Assembly (NCBI RefSeq): GCF_008365275.1
Contig: NZ_CP043504.1
Location: 2,418,001 to 2,482,000 of the forward strand
DNA length: 64,000 bases
DNA from: Protaetiibacter larvae
GTDB taxonomy: Bacteria > Actinomycetota > Actinomycetes > Actinomycetales > Microbacteriaceae
Reading direction: 5' to 3'
The position numbers and the translations under genes were made by a program. Every line of letters begins with the position of its first letter. Positions within the stretch are counted from its first letter, which is position 1. The notes under the pieces are model-generated. The model searched no databases and was not told the DNA's origin. It saw only the letters and a list, made by a program, of their open reading frames with translations. Below, one piece after another: positions 33,100-42,241 of this stretch.

Positions 33100-34797
33100 T
33101 CAGGCCGCGCCGGGTGGCGGCGGGGAAGCGGGAGGCGCCGCCGACTGCGCCGCCGCGAGCGCCTTGGCCCGCCGCTCGATCACGGTGTCGGTGACCCACA
33201 CCCCGACGGCGACCACCGCGAGGCCCACGAACAGCAGCAGCCAGCGGCCGAACCCGCCCGTGATCTCGCGCCACGACTCCGGGATGGTGAACATCACGAA
33301 CACGAAGGCGGCCACCCCCACCGCGTAGGCGATCGCCCACACCCACTTTCGCCAGGCGAACAGCACAGCCCCGTCGAGAGCGAGCAGCGGCAGCAGCGCG
33401 AGCGGCAGCGTCGAGATGCCCTCGACGGTCACGCCGCTGAAGAACTCGCTCACGGCCACGAAGAACCAGTTGCCCGGGACCGCGCGGGCCACCGGTGCGA
33501 AGGCGCTGTAGCCCACCCACGCCAGGAGCGCGATCACCAGGGCGGTGCTCGAGCCGAGCAGGATGACGAGGGCGTCGCGGGAGGCGACGAGGCTCACCGC
33601 GAAGGTCAGGCCCGCCACGAGCCCGAACACGATGCCGGGCTCGAACTGGAGCAGCCGCGCGATGAGCACCGTGAGCGCCACGACGATGAGCGACCCCCAG
33701 CGGAAGGTGATGTGCGGGCGCGCGCTCGGCTGGATGCGCCGCAGCACGCCCATCACGACCCCCCAGCCCACCACGTTGAGCAGCGCGAACGACAGCAGGG
33801 CGGTGAGCAGCAGGCGCACCGACATGGGATTGGGGCCGAACGACGGGTCGACGAAGCCGGAGATGACGGCGGCCGCCACGAACCCCGGCCAGACGAGCCA
33901 CGAAGGTCGGCGCTTCGGCGGGACCGCATCGGTCACCGCCGCCGCGGGCGCCGGGGCGTTCTTCGCAGCCTTCACGGGCTTCTCCGGTTTGGGCTCCCGC
34001 GTCACCCGCCGCATCCGGCGCGCACGCAGCCAGCCGATGAACCGCGACCAGCGCTTGTCGAGCACCTTGTTGAGCAGGAACCCGGGGAACCCGACGATGA
34101 GCATGAGGAACACCGCCGAGCCGCCCAGCACCGCCACCTGCGTGCCGCTCGGCACCGCCTCGGCGATGGTGCGCAGCGAGCTCATGACGCTCGGATCGGC
34201 GAAGCCCGTGGCGTCGTAGGCGTCGCGCGCATCCACGTCGATCCGCAGCACGGGGCCGTCGAGCGCCGGATCGACGACGAACTCGCCGCCGCCCGCGAAC
34301 TCGAACTCGACGATGTCCTGCCCCGTGACGGCGTGGCTGAAGCGCGTGATGATGCTCGCCGGCAGCGGATCCCAGCCGCGCAGCTCGCTCGCGCGCATGG
34401 GCTGGTTGACGCTGCGCCCCTCGGTGTTCTCGGCGACGATCGTCTCGTCGCCGGTGGTCCAGCCGAAGGTCTCGAAGCGCTCCAGGATGCGGATGGCGTC
34501 CTCGGAGGAGATGCCCACCCACAGCAGCGTGAACTGGTTCGAGGTGACCCCGTCGCCGAGCGGCCGGTCCGTGATGCGCGAGGCGCAATCCCATCCGGTG
34601 CCCCGCAGCGGCGGCGGCACGAAACGCGTGTCGATGTCGAAGAGCGTGTAGCCGCCCTGGGCGAGGAAGCTCGGGGCGCACTCGGCGGCATCCGCGGTCG
34701 CCGCGGACGCCGGCCCCGCAGTCAGGAGGGGAAGCCCGGCGCCGGCGAGCACGGCGACGGCGATGGCTGCGGCGATCCGGCGGGCGCGTGCGGTCAT
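33100..34797 (-). CDS. Hypothetical multi-span membrane protein with a signal peptide and extracellular domain
   Basis: A 565-residue protein. A signal peptide ends near 'LTAGPASAATA' (residues 26-36), followed by an outside domain of about 160 residues with Cys in 'AAECAPSFLAQ' and 'GWDCASRITD', a first span (about 215-240), a basic Lys/Arg/Pro loop, and about eight more spans. 'SGFVDPSFGPNPMSVRLLLTALL' and 'FEPGIVFGLVAGL' resemble the actinobacterial FGLLP-motif membrane proteins. Function is unknown. It lies between ftsY and smc. Confidence 0.75.
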   Translation of the reverse strand: MTARARRIAAAIAVAVLAGAGLPLLTAGPASAATADAAECAPSFLAQGGYTLFDIDTRFVPPPLRGTGWDCASRITDRPLGDGVTSNQFTLLWVGISSEDAIRILERFETFGWTTGDETIVAENTEGRSVNQPMRASELRGWDPLPASIITRFSHAVTGQDIVEFEFAGGGEFVVDPALDGPVLRIDVDARDAYDATGFADPSVMSSLRTIAEAVPSGTQVAVLGGSAVFLMLIVGFPGFLLNKVLDKRWSRFIGWLRARRMRRVTREPKPEKPVKAAKNAPAPAAAVTDAVPPKRRPSWLVWPGFVAAAVISGFVDPSFGPNPMSVRLLLTALLSFALLNVVGWGVVMGVLRRIQPSARPHITFRWGSLIVVALTVLIARLLQFEPGIVFGLVAGLTFAVSLVASRDALVILLGSSTALVIALLAWVGYSAFAPVARAVPGNWFFVAVSEFFSGVTVEGISTLPLALLPLLALDGAVLFAWRKWVWAIAYAVGVAAFVFVMFTIPESWREITGGFGRWLLLFVGLAVVAVGVWVTDTVIERRAKALAAAQSAAPPASPPPPGAA

Positions 34798-34847
34798 GGG
34801 GGAAAGCTAGCGGAGGCGGGCCCCGCCCCGACAGAGCCGCGCGCGCG

Positions 34848-37800
34848 TCAGCCGGCGCGTTCGACGCGCTCGGCCACTCGCTGGCCGACGACCGCGCTCA
34901 CGCCGTCCTGGCGCATCGAGACGCCGTACAGCGCGTCCGCGATCTCCATGGTGCGCTTCTGGTGCGTGATCACGATGAGCTGCGAGTTCTCGCGCAGCCG
35001 TTCGATGACGCTCAGCAGGCGTCCGAGGTTCGCGTCGTCGAGCGCCGCCTCCACCTCGTCGAGGATGTAGAACGGGCTCGGTCGGGCCGTGAAGATCGCG
35101 AACAGCAGCGCCACGGCCGCGAGCGAGCGCTCACCGCCGGACAGCAGCGACAGCCGCTCGATCTTCTTGCCCGCGGGCTTCACCGTCACCTCGATGCCGG
35201 TCGTCAGCAGGTGCTCCGGGTCGGTGAGGTGCAGGGAGCCCGTGCCGCCCGGGAACAGCAGCGGGAAGACCTGGTCGAACGCCGCCTTGGTGTCGTCGAA
35301 GGCGGCCGCGAAGATGTCCTGCATCTTCTCGTCGATCTCCTCGATGATCGTGAGCAGGTCCTTGCGGGTGGCGGTGAGGTCGGCGAGCTGCTCGGTGAGG
35401 AACTTGTGGCGCTGCTCGAGCGCCGCGAACTCCTCGAGGGCGAGCGGGTTGACGCGGCCCAGCTGCGCGAACATCCGCTCGGCCTTGTCGAGCCGCGCCT
35501 TCTGCCGGGCGCGGTCGAACGGCTCCGTCGCCACCTTCTGTGCCAGAAATGCAGGAGAATCGGCGCCGCCGGCCGCGTCGGCATCCGGATCTGCGGGGGG
35601 CGCGGGCGAGGTCTCCTGCATTTCTGAGGTGGCGGATGCGGGGGCCACGTCGACGGGGACCGGCACCTCGGGGCCGTATTCGGCCACGAGCACGTCCTCG
35701 ACGAGGCCCAGCTCGTCGGCGGCGCGCTCGAGAAGGCTCGAGAGGTGCAGCTTCTTCTCGTAGGCCTGCATCTCCAGGCCGTGCACGTTGTCGTTGAGGG
35801 CCGTGAGGCGCTCCCGCAGCAGCGCCTCGGTGCGCCGCAGCTCGGCGAGCTCCTCGTTCTGCTTGGCGCGCTCGGCCTCCGCCGCCGCGAGCGCGACACG
35901 CGCCTCGGCCACCGAGCGGTCGGCGGTGTCGAGCACCGCGGGCAGCGCCTCGATGACCCCCTCCGCCGCCTCGATCTGGTGCCGACGGATGACGGCCAGC
36001 CGCGCCGCCTCCTCGGCCGCGGCACGCTCGGCCTCGAGCCGACGCGCGAGCTGCTGGGCCTGCTCGCGCTGCGCGCGCACCCGCTCGCGGGCCGTCTCGA
36101 GCTCGACGCGCGCCGTCACCTCGATCGCGCGGGCGGCCTCCAACTCGGCGAGCAGCTCATCACGCGCGGACACGTCGAGGATGGGGCGCGGCGTCGCCGC
36201 GTGCGAGTCGCGCTCCGCGACCGCCCGGTCGACCACGGCATCCGCGGCGGCCACCTGCTCGCCGAGGCTCGCGACGGCGTCACCGAGGCGCTCGCTCTCG
36301 GCCGCGGCGGCCTCGAGCTGCACGCGCGAACGCCCGAGGGCCTCGCTGCGCTCGGCGAGGCGCGCCTCGAACTGCTTGAGGGTGGTCTGCGCCTGCACGA
36401 GGTCGATGCGGGCCACATCCAGCGCCTCACGCTGCCGGGCGAGCTCGTGGGCGAGACGCTCGATCGTCGTCGTCACCCCGACGAGCCGGCCCTGCGCCGC
36501 ATCGCGTTCGGCGATGAGCTCGAGGCGACTGCGACCGTCGGCCGAGCCGCCGCGCAGCACATGCTCGGCGAGCACGTCGCCGTCGCGCGTGATGACCGTG
36601 ATACCGCCGAGCCGCGCGAGGGCCGGCCAGGCCGCACGGGCCTCGGCGAGACCGTCGGCCACGACGACACGCGCGAGCACCCCTCGGATGCCGCTCGGGC
36701 CCGTCACGAGCGATGCGGCCGAGCGCACCCCGGCGGGCAGCTCCGTGGGGCCGGCGGGAGCGGCGGCGTCCGCGACGACGATCTCCACGCGGCCCGCCTC
36801 GGCGCCGCGGGCATGGGAGAGAGCCGCGACGCCCGCATCCCAGCTGTCGGCGAGGACCGCGTCGGCGAGTGAGCCGAGGGCGGCGGCGATCGCGGCCTCG
36901 AATCCCGCCTCCACCTTGATGTGCTCGGCGACGAGCCCACGGATGCCGGAGAGCCCGATGATCTGCTGCGAACCGTCGCGCTGCTCGGTCGCGAGGGTGA
37001 GGGCGCTCGTGCGTGCGGCGAGGGCGTCGCGTTCGCGCTCCGCCGCGTGCAGCTCTTCGCGCAGCGCGTCGACGCGGGCCTGCGACTCCTGCACCGCGGT
37101 CTCCGCGGCCACGACCGCCGAGGCGAGCTCGGTGTCCTCGGCGAGGCCCGCGTCGTCGCCCTCGAGCGCGACGAGCTCGGCGCGGGCCGCCTCGCGACGC
37201 TCCTCGGCGGCCACGAGCGCGGCCCTCTGGCGCTCGAGCTGGGCCTGCGTCGCCGCGCGGCGCTCCTCGGCCGCCCGGACGGCGCCGCCGAGCCGCCCCT
37301 GCTCGAGATCGTGCTGGCTCACGAGCGCCGACTGGGCGCTGATCTCCTCGTCGAGCGAGTCGAGGCTCGCCCGCGCGGTCGCCGTCGCGGCGCTCGCGCG
37401 CCCCAGCACCTCCTCGGCCGCTGCGATGCCCTCCGCGAGCCGGTCGGCCTCCGCGAAGGCGTCCGCCACGGCCGACTCGGAGAGCGTCGAGGCGAGTCCG
37501 GGCAGCTCGGCCTGCTGGGCGAGCAGCGAGAGCCGCTGGTTGGCGAGCGTGTAGAGCGAGCGCAGGTGATCCTGCACCTGCTCGAGCCCGAACGCCACGC
37601 GGCGCGCCTCGTCGACGGCATCGCCCGTCATCGACTGCTCGATGCGGCCCTGTCGCAGCTTCGACTGGTCGAGCTGCTCCTGCAGCACCACGCGCTCCGT
37701 CTTGCGCTCCGACTCGCTGCGGGTCACATCCGTGATCGAGGCGCGCAGCTCGACCACCTCGTCGGCGAGCAGCCGGGCGCGCGCATCCCGCACGACCGCC

Positions 37801-38456
37801 GCGATCGTCTGCGCCTCGCGCGCGATCTGGGCCTGCTGCCCGAGCGGCTTGAGCTGGCGGCGGATCTCCCCCGCGAGATCCGAGAGGCGGGTGAGGTTGG
37901 CCTGCATCGCGTCGAGCTTGCGCAGGGTCTTCTCCTTGCGGCGGCGGTGCTTGAGGATGCCGGCCGCCTCCTCGATGAAGCCGCGGCGGTCCTCGGGGCT
38001 CGCGTGCAGCACCTGATCGAGCTGACCCTGACCGACGATGACGTGCATCTCGCGACCGAGACCCGAGTCGGACAGCAGCTCCTGCACGTCGAGCAGGCGG
38101 CACTGCTCGCCGTTGATCGCGTACTCGCTGCCGCCGTTGCGGAACAGGGTGCGCGAGATCGTCACCTCGCTGTAGTCGATCGGCAGGGCGCCGTCGGCGT
38201 TGTCGATCGTGAGGATCACCTCGGCGCGCCCGAGCGGCCCGCGGGTCGCGGTGCCGGCGAAGATGACGTCCTCCATCTTGCCGCCGCGGAGAGTCTTCGC
38301 CCCCTGCTCCCCCATCACCCAGGCGAGCGCGTCGACGACGTTCGACTTGCCGGATCCGTTCGGGCCCACGACGCAGGTGACGCCCGGTTCGAAGGCGAAA
38401 GTGGTGGGCTGGGCGAACGACTTGAACCCCTTCAGGGTCAAGCTCTTCAGATGCAC
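34848..38456 (-). CDS. smc: Chromosome segregation protein SMC
   Basis: A 1202-residue condensin ATPase. Walker A 'GPNGSGKSNVVDAL' is near the N-terminus, the hinge ('IRGLVAEHIKVEAGFEAAIAAALGSLADAVLAD') is at the middle, flanked by two long coiled coils, and the C-terminus carries the signature 'LSGGERSLAAVALLFAI' and Walker B 'FYILDEVEAALDD'. Residues 943-972 are encoded by a palindromic repeat (see 35541-35629) in the linker between coiled coil and ATPase head. The frame stays open across it. Confidence 0.97.
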   Translation of the reverse strand: MHLKSLTLKGFKSFAQPTTFAFEPGVTCVVGPNGSGKSNVVDALAWVMGEQGAKTLRGGKMEDVIFAGTATRGPLGRAEVILTIDNADGALPIDYSEVTISRTLFRNGGSEYAINGEQCRLLDVQELLSDSGLGREMHVIVGQGQLDQVLHASPEDRRGFIEEAAGILKHRRRKEKTLRKLDAMQANLTRLSDLAGEIRRQLKPLGQQAQIAREAQTIAAVVRDARARLLADEVVELRASITDVTRSESERKTERVVLQEQLDQSKLRQGRIEQSMTGDAVDEARRVAFGLEQVQDHLRSLYTLANQRLSLLAQQAELPGLASTLSESAVADAFAEADRLAEGIAAAEEVLGRASAATATARASLDSLDEEISAQSALVSQHDLEQGRLGGAVRAAEERRAATQAQLERQRAALVAAEERREAARAELVALEGDDAGLAEDTELASAVVAAETAVQESQARVDALREELHAAERERDALAARTSALTLATEQRDGSQQIIGLSGIRGLVAEHIKVEAGFEAAIAAALGSLADAVLADSWDAGVAALSHARGAEAGRVEIVVADAAAPAGPTELPAGVRSAASLVTGPSGIRGVLARVVVADGLAEARAAWPALARLGGITVITRDGDVLAEHVLRGGSADGRSRLELIAERDAAQGRLVGVTTTIERLAHELARQREALDVARIDLVQAQTTLKQFEARLAERSEALGRSRVQLEAAAAESERLGDAVASLGEQVAAADAVVDRAVAERDSHAATPRPILDVSARDELLAELEAARAIEVTARVELETARERVRAQREQAQQLARRLEAERAAAEEAARLAVIRRHQIEAAEGVIEALPAVLDTADRSVAEARVALAAAEAERAKQNEELAELRRTEALLRERLTALNDNVHGLEMQAYEKKLHLSSLLERAADELGLVEDVLVAEYGPEVPVPVDVAPASATSEMQETSPAPPADPDADAAGGADSPAFLAQKVATEPFDRARQKARLDKAERMFAQLGRVNPLALEEFAALEQRHKFLTEQLADLTATRKDLLTIIEEIDEKMQDIFAAAFDDTKAAFDQVFPLLFPGGTGSLHLTDPEHLLTTGIEVTVKPAGKKIERLSLLSGGERSLAAVALLFAIFTARPSPFYILDEVEAALDDANLGRLLSVIERLRENSQLIVITHQKRTMEIADALYGVSMRQDGVSAVVGQRVAERVERAG
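35541..35629. repeat. 89-bp palindromic repeat, family B, copy inside smc
   Basis: Inverted 14-bp arms CAGAAATGCAGGAG (35544-35557) and its exact complement (35613-35626) bound a GC-rich middle. The four outer bases on each side (TGCC and GAGG) match the opposite ends of the copy at 44791-44878, so the two copies are the same element in opposite orientation. It encodes the Ala/Pro/Asp-rich linker residues 943-972 of SMC. Confidence 0.9.
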
Positions 38457-38506
38457 CCGGCCACCTCCTCGTCCCTCGCGGCGTCGCTCTACGCTAGCGT
38501 GCGCAC

Positions 38507-38573
38507 ACGCTGCAGCGATGCGCGTCGCGCCGCGGCAATCTCCGCAGCGTGCGGCGCAGCGCTACAGCGTTCG
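38507..38573. repeat. Imperfect inverted repeat between smc and the GNAT gene
   Basis: ACGCTGCAGCG (38507-38517) and CGCTACAGCGTTCG (38560-38573) are imperfect inverted partners and resemble the perfect arms at 25000-25073, with similar total length. It lies in the 141-bp region between the divergent smc and GNAT starts, so it is upstream of both genes rather than a terminator. Confidence 0.55.
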
Positions 38574-38597
38574 ACGAGGATGCCGCATGCTGGGGGG

Positions 38598-39674
38598 ATG
38601 GGCGAGATCCTCATCGACGAGGTGCCGCTTCCGGCGACGCTGGTCGACGACCCGCATGCGGACGACTTCGTCGCGACGGTCGACATCCGCAACCTCGTCG
38701 AGGAGGCCGGCTACGGCACGGTCGACGTGCGAGTGACGCCGGAGCGGCTGCTCGGCTACCTCACCGACCCCTTCGAGCCGCACCGGCTGTTCGTGGCGCG
38801 GGCCGACGGACGCATCGTCGCGCGCGGACTCTACGAGACCCTCGCCGACCCGGACTCGACGGCGTGCTGGATCGACGTGCGCGTGCATCCCGACCATCGG
38901 CGCCGCGGCGTCGGCACAGCCCTCGCAGACCACCTGGAGGCCCTCGCCCGTGCGGAAGGCCGCAGCCACGCGATCGTCTACATCGTCTCGCCCGACGGTC
39001 CGGGCCCGCGGCTGCCGTCGCCGACCGGGGCCGGGTCGCTGCCCGCGGCGAACCCCGAGGTCCGCTTCCTGCGGCGGCGCGGCTACCGCCTCGAGCAGGT
39101 CGTGCGCGCCAGCCGTCTGCCGCTGCCGCTCGACGCGGCCGAGCTCGCCGTGCGGGTGCGCGCCGCCCGCGCGCGCAGCGGCGACGGGTACCGCGTGCAC
39201 CGATGGGAGGGGCCGACCCCGGCACGGTTCCTCGACGATGTGGCCGTGCTGCTCACCCGGATGAGCACCGACGCCCCGCAGTCGGGTCTCGACGAGCCGG
39301 AGGACGTCTGGACGGCCGAACGGGTCGCCCGGCACGAGACGCACACGACCGCCGACGGCGCCGGACTGCTCACCGCCGCCGTCGAGCACCTCGCCAGCAG
39401 CCGCCTGGTCGGCTTCACCCAGCTCGGACTGCCGGCCGACCGCATCCGCCCCGTCGACCAGTTCGACACCCTCGTGCTGCGCGAGCACCGCGGCCACGCG
39501 CTCGGGATGCTGCTCAAGCTCGAGAACCTCGCGGAGCTCGCCTCCCGGCATCCCGGCCGCCCCTCGGTACTCACCTGGAACGCCGAGGAGAACCGGCACA
39601 TGCTCGCCGTCAACGAGGAGATCGGCTTCCAGCCGATGGGCTACGAGGGTGCGTGGCGGCTCGACCTCGACTGA
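38598..39674 (+). CDS. Tandem GNAT-family N-acetyltransferase
   Basis: A 358-residue protein from the ATG at 38598. The first GNAT domain (about 30-185) has the acetyl-CoA loop 'IDVRVHPDHRRRGVGTALADHLEALA'; the second (about 200-355) has 'FDTLVLREHRGHALGMLLKLENL' and ends 'NEEIGFQPMGYEGAWRLDL'. Paired GNAT domains resemble mycothiol synthase-like enzymes, but the acceptor is unknown. The open frame continues far upstream opposite smc, without homology. Confidence 0.88.
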   Translation: MGEILIDEVPLPATLVDDPHADDFVATVDIRNLVEEAGYGTVDVRVTPERLLGYLTDPFEPHRLFVARADGRIVARGLYETLADPDSTACWIDVRVHPDHRRRGVGTALADHLEALARAEGRSHAIVYIVSPDGPGPRLPSPTGAGSLPAANPEVRFLRRRGYRLEQVVRASRLPLPLDAAELAVRVRAARARSGDGYRVHRWEGPTPARFLDDVAVLLTRMSTDAPQSGLDEPEDVWTAERVARHETHTTADGAGLLTAAVEHLASSRLVGFTQLGLPADRIRPVDQFDTLVLREHRGHALGMLLKLENLAELASRHPGRPSVLTWNAEENRHMLAVNEEIGFQPMGYEGAWRLDLD

Positions 39675-39689
39675 GGCCGTGACCTCCGC

Positions 39690-40496
39690 TCAGTCTCGCG
39701 AGATGGCGAGCATCCGCAGGATCTCGAGGTACAGCCAGATGACGGTGACCATGATGCCGAACGCGCCCGTCCACTGGTACTTCGCGGGCGCCTTCTGCTG
39801 AACGCCCTTCTGGATGAAATCGAAGTCGAGCACGAGCGAGTAGGCGCCGAGCAGCACCGCGAGCACGCCGAGGATGAGGCCCAGCGGGATGCCGAAGACG
39901 TCCTGGCCGCGCAGCCCCCAGGGGTTGGCGTCGGCGCCGCCGAACAGCATGACGAAGACGTTGACGACCGAGAACACCAGGTAGCCGACCATCACGATGA
40001 GGAACACCTTGGTGGCGCGCTTGGATGCCCGGATCCTGCCGCTCGCGAACAGGGCGAGCGTGACGCCCACCACGGCGAGGGTCGCGATGACGGCCTGGCT
40101 CACGATGCCGTCCCAGGCCGCCTCGTAGAACGCCGAGATGCCGCCCAGGAAGACGCCCTGAACCCCCGCATAGGCGAGGATCAGCACGGGCGAGGGCTCG
40201 CGCTTGAAGGTGTTGACGAGCGCCAGCACGAAACCGACGAGCGCGGCACCGATCCACAGCAGCGGCACGATGCCGACCGTCAGCCAGCCGATCGCCGCGC
40301 CGACCAGCAGCACGGCGAAGGTGCCGAGCGAGACGCGCAGGGTGCCGTCCACCGTCATGGGCGTCACCTGGGGGTCGGGCGCCGACGGCCGGTCGAAGGC
40401 CTCCTGCAGCTCGGCCGCCGTCGGAGTGGCGACCGCGGGCACCCCCTTGCCGTTGAAGGCGGGACTGTTGGCGAAAGCCGGGTTGTCGAGGGCCAT
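39690..40496 (-). CDS. Bax inhibitor-1/YccA family membrane protein
   Basis: A 268-residue protein with about seven spans after a polar N-terminal tail of about 60 residues. 'RIRASKRATKVFLIVMVGYLVFSVVNVFVMLFG' and the C-terminal 'VLDFDFIQKGVQQKAPAKYQWTGAFGIMVTVIWLYLEILRML' are family signatures. Roles in pH-dependent ion leak are described for relatives. It lies between smc and mutM with the GNAT and LuxR genes. Confidence 0.94.
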   Translation of the reverse strand: MALDNPAFANSPAFNGKGVPAVATPTAAELQEAFDRPSAPDPQVTPMTVDGTLRVSLGTFAVLLVGAAIGWLTVGIVPLLWIGAALVGFVLALVNTFKREPSPVLILAYAGVQGVFLGGISAFYEAAWDGIVSQAVIATLAVVGVTLALFASGRIRASKRATKVFLIVMVGYLVFSVVNVFVMLFGGADANPWGLRGQDVFGIPLGLILGVLAVLLGAYSLVLDFDFIQKGVQQKAPAKYQWTGAFGIMVTVIWLYLEILRMLAISRD

Positions 40497-40612
40497 GGCG
40501 GATCCTTCCGTCGGGTCGTGACCCCAGCGTACGCATCCCGCCGCCTCCGCGGCTGTGCATCCGCCGTGGGCGAACCGCCGCCGCCCGGCTGCGCGGCTAC
40601 CCGGCTGCCCGG

Positions 40613-42241
40613 CTACTCGGCGGCGCTGCGCTCGGAGGCGCGGCGGAGCACGCCGACCCGCGTCGTCACCCCGAGTCGCCGCATCGCCTCATGCAGGTGC
40701 TTCTCGACCGTCTTCACGCTGATGCCCAGCCGCGCGGCGATCTCGGCGTTGCCGGCGCCGGTCGCCAGCTCGGCGACCACCGCGCGCTGACGCGCCGTGA
40801 GCTCCGGGAGCGGCTCGACGTCGAAGGCGGGCAGCCGGGCCGCCAGGGTGAACCGCGACGGCGCCCCGAAGGCCGAGAGCACCCGCGAGACGTGGGCGCG
40901 CACCGTGTGCGGAGAAAGGAACAGCGCCGCCGCGATCTCGGCGTTGGTGTGGCCGTCGAGCAGCAGGCCCGCGACCTCCCGCTCGCGCTCCGACAGCCCC
41001 GACCACTCGGTGCCGGCGAGCGGCCGCAGGCGCCGGCCGGCCGCGCGCAGCTCCTGCCGGGCCGCGCGGACCGCGGCGAGGTGACCCGTGCGATCCGCCT
41101 CCTGCGCCATCGCCTGCAGCCGGCGACCCGCCTCACCGCCGCCGGCCGCGGCGATCGCGGCGCGCGCCGCGAGGATCTCGGCCTCGCTCGCCTCGATGAT
41201 GCGCCCCTCCGCCCGCGCCCGCTCCCCCGCGCGGTCCGCGGCATCCAGCGCCCTCGCCGCGTCGCCGCGGGCCAGCAGGATGCGGCTGCGGGTGCGCAGC
41301 ACCGTCGCCCCGGCGATCGGGCTCGCGGCGAGCGACTCGACGCGGGCCGCCCACGCCTCCGCCGCGTCGAAGTCGCCCTCGGCGAGCGCCGCGTTGGTGA
41401 GCAGCTCGAGGCCGATCGCGCGGTCGGTGACCATGAGGCGCTCGAGGTCGGCGCCGCCGCCCGCGGCCAGCACGAGCGAGGCCGCCCCGCGCACGTCGCC
41501 GATCGCGACCAGGCCGAAGGAGGCCAGCAGGTAGCAGCCCGAGGAGACGCGGGTGCTCGGGTCGGGGCTCTCCCGCGTGACCCGCGCCGCGAGGTCGCGG
41601 GCCCGCACCGGATCCGCCGCGTTGCCCAGCACGAGCGAGCGCGTCGCATCGACCAGCAGGGCGAGCAGCGGGGCCTCGCTCGTGACGCCGTCGAGCAGCG
41701 CCTGGGCCTCGGCGACGCGACCGTGGAAGGCGGCGATGCGCGCGGCGAGCACGGCGTACACCGCCGCGACATCGTGGGCACGGCCGTCGCACACCAGGAC
41801 GCGGCGCGGATCGGGCAGCCGCAATCCCGACGCGAGGCCCACCCGCGCGCAGCTCAGCGCGGCCTCGGCGAGCAGGAAGCGGGCGAACTCGGCGTCGTCG
41901 TCCTCACCGAGCCCGTCGAGCAGCGGCAGCGCGTCGGCGATCGGGTCGCCGGACGGGGTGAGGCCGGGCGCGAGGTCGCTCCACTCCCCCGTGAGCAGCT
42001 CGGCGGCCGCCGCGAAAGCGCGCGCGGCGTAGGCGGTCACGCGGGTTGCCGGCTCGGCATCCGCATCCAGCCGCGCGAGGGCGCGGATGGAGAGCCGCGT
42101 ACCGAGCTCGTGGTCGAGCCGCTCGGTGGCGGCGAAGGCCGCGACAGCCAGCTGCCAGGGGTCCGCGCCGTCCGGCTCGGGGGCGCGCTCGAGACCGACG
42201 ACGGCGTCGAGCACCGCCTCGAGGTAGCCGATGCGGTTCAT
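40613..42241 (-). CDS. LuxR-type regulator with two tandem helix-turn-helix domains
   Basis: A 542-residue protein. About 410 N-terminal residues form Ala-rich helical repeats like a TPR sensor, without a Walker A motif, so this is not the usual MalT/LAL ATPase. Two complete GerE/LuxR helix-turn-helix units follow: '[40 protein letters not shown]' (about 413-465) and '[40 protein letters not shown]' (about 482-530). The start overlaps the mutM stop (ATGA), which ties its expression to mutM. Target genes unknown. Confidence 0.9.
   Translation of the reverse strand: MNRIGYLEAVLDAVVGLERAPEPDGADPWQLAVAAFAATERLDHELGTRLSIRALARLDADAEPATRVTAYAARAFAAAAELLTGEWSDLAPGLTPSGDPIADALPLLDGLGEDDDAEFARFLLAEAALSCARVGLASGLRLPDPRRVLVCDGRAHDVAAVYAVLAARIAAFHGRVAEAQALLDGVTSEAPLLALLVDATRSLVLGNAADPVRARDLAARVTRESPDPSTRVSSGCYLLASFGLVAIGDVRGAASLVLAAGGGADLERLMVTDRAIGLELLTNAALAEGDFDAAEAWAARVESLAASPIAGATVLRTRSRILLARGDAARALDAADRAGERARAEGRIIEASEAEILAARAAIAAAGGGEAGRRLQAMAQEADRTGHLAAVRAARQELRAAGRRLRPLAGTEWSGLSEREREVAGLLLDGHTNAEIAAALFLSPHTVRAHVSRVLSAFGAPSRFTLAARLPAFDVEPLPELTARQRAVVAELATGAGNAEIAARLGISVKTVEKHLHEAMRRLGVTTRVGVLRRASERSAAE

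Noticed and set aside
36921-38597. Long open frame opposite smc continuing into the GNAT gene.
   Set aside because: It has no homology and low-complexity composition; only the part from 38598 is a real acetyltransferase.
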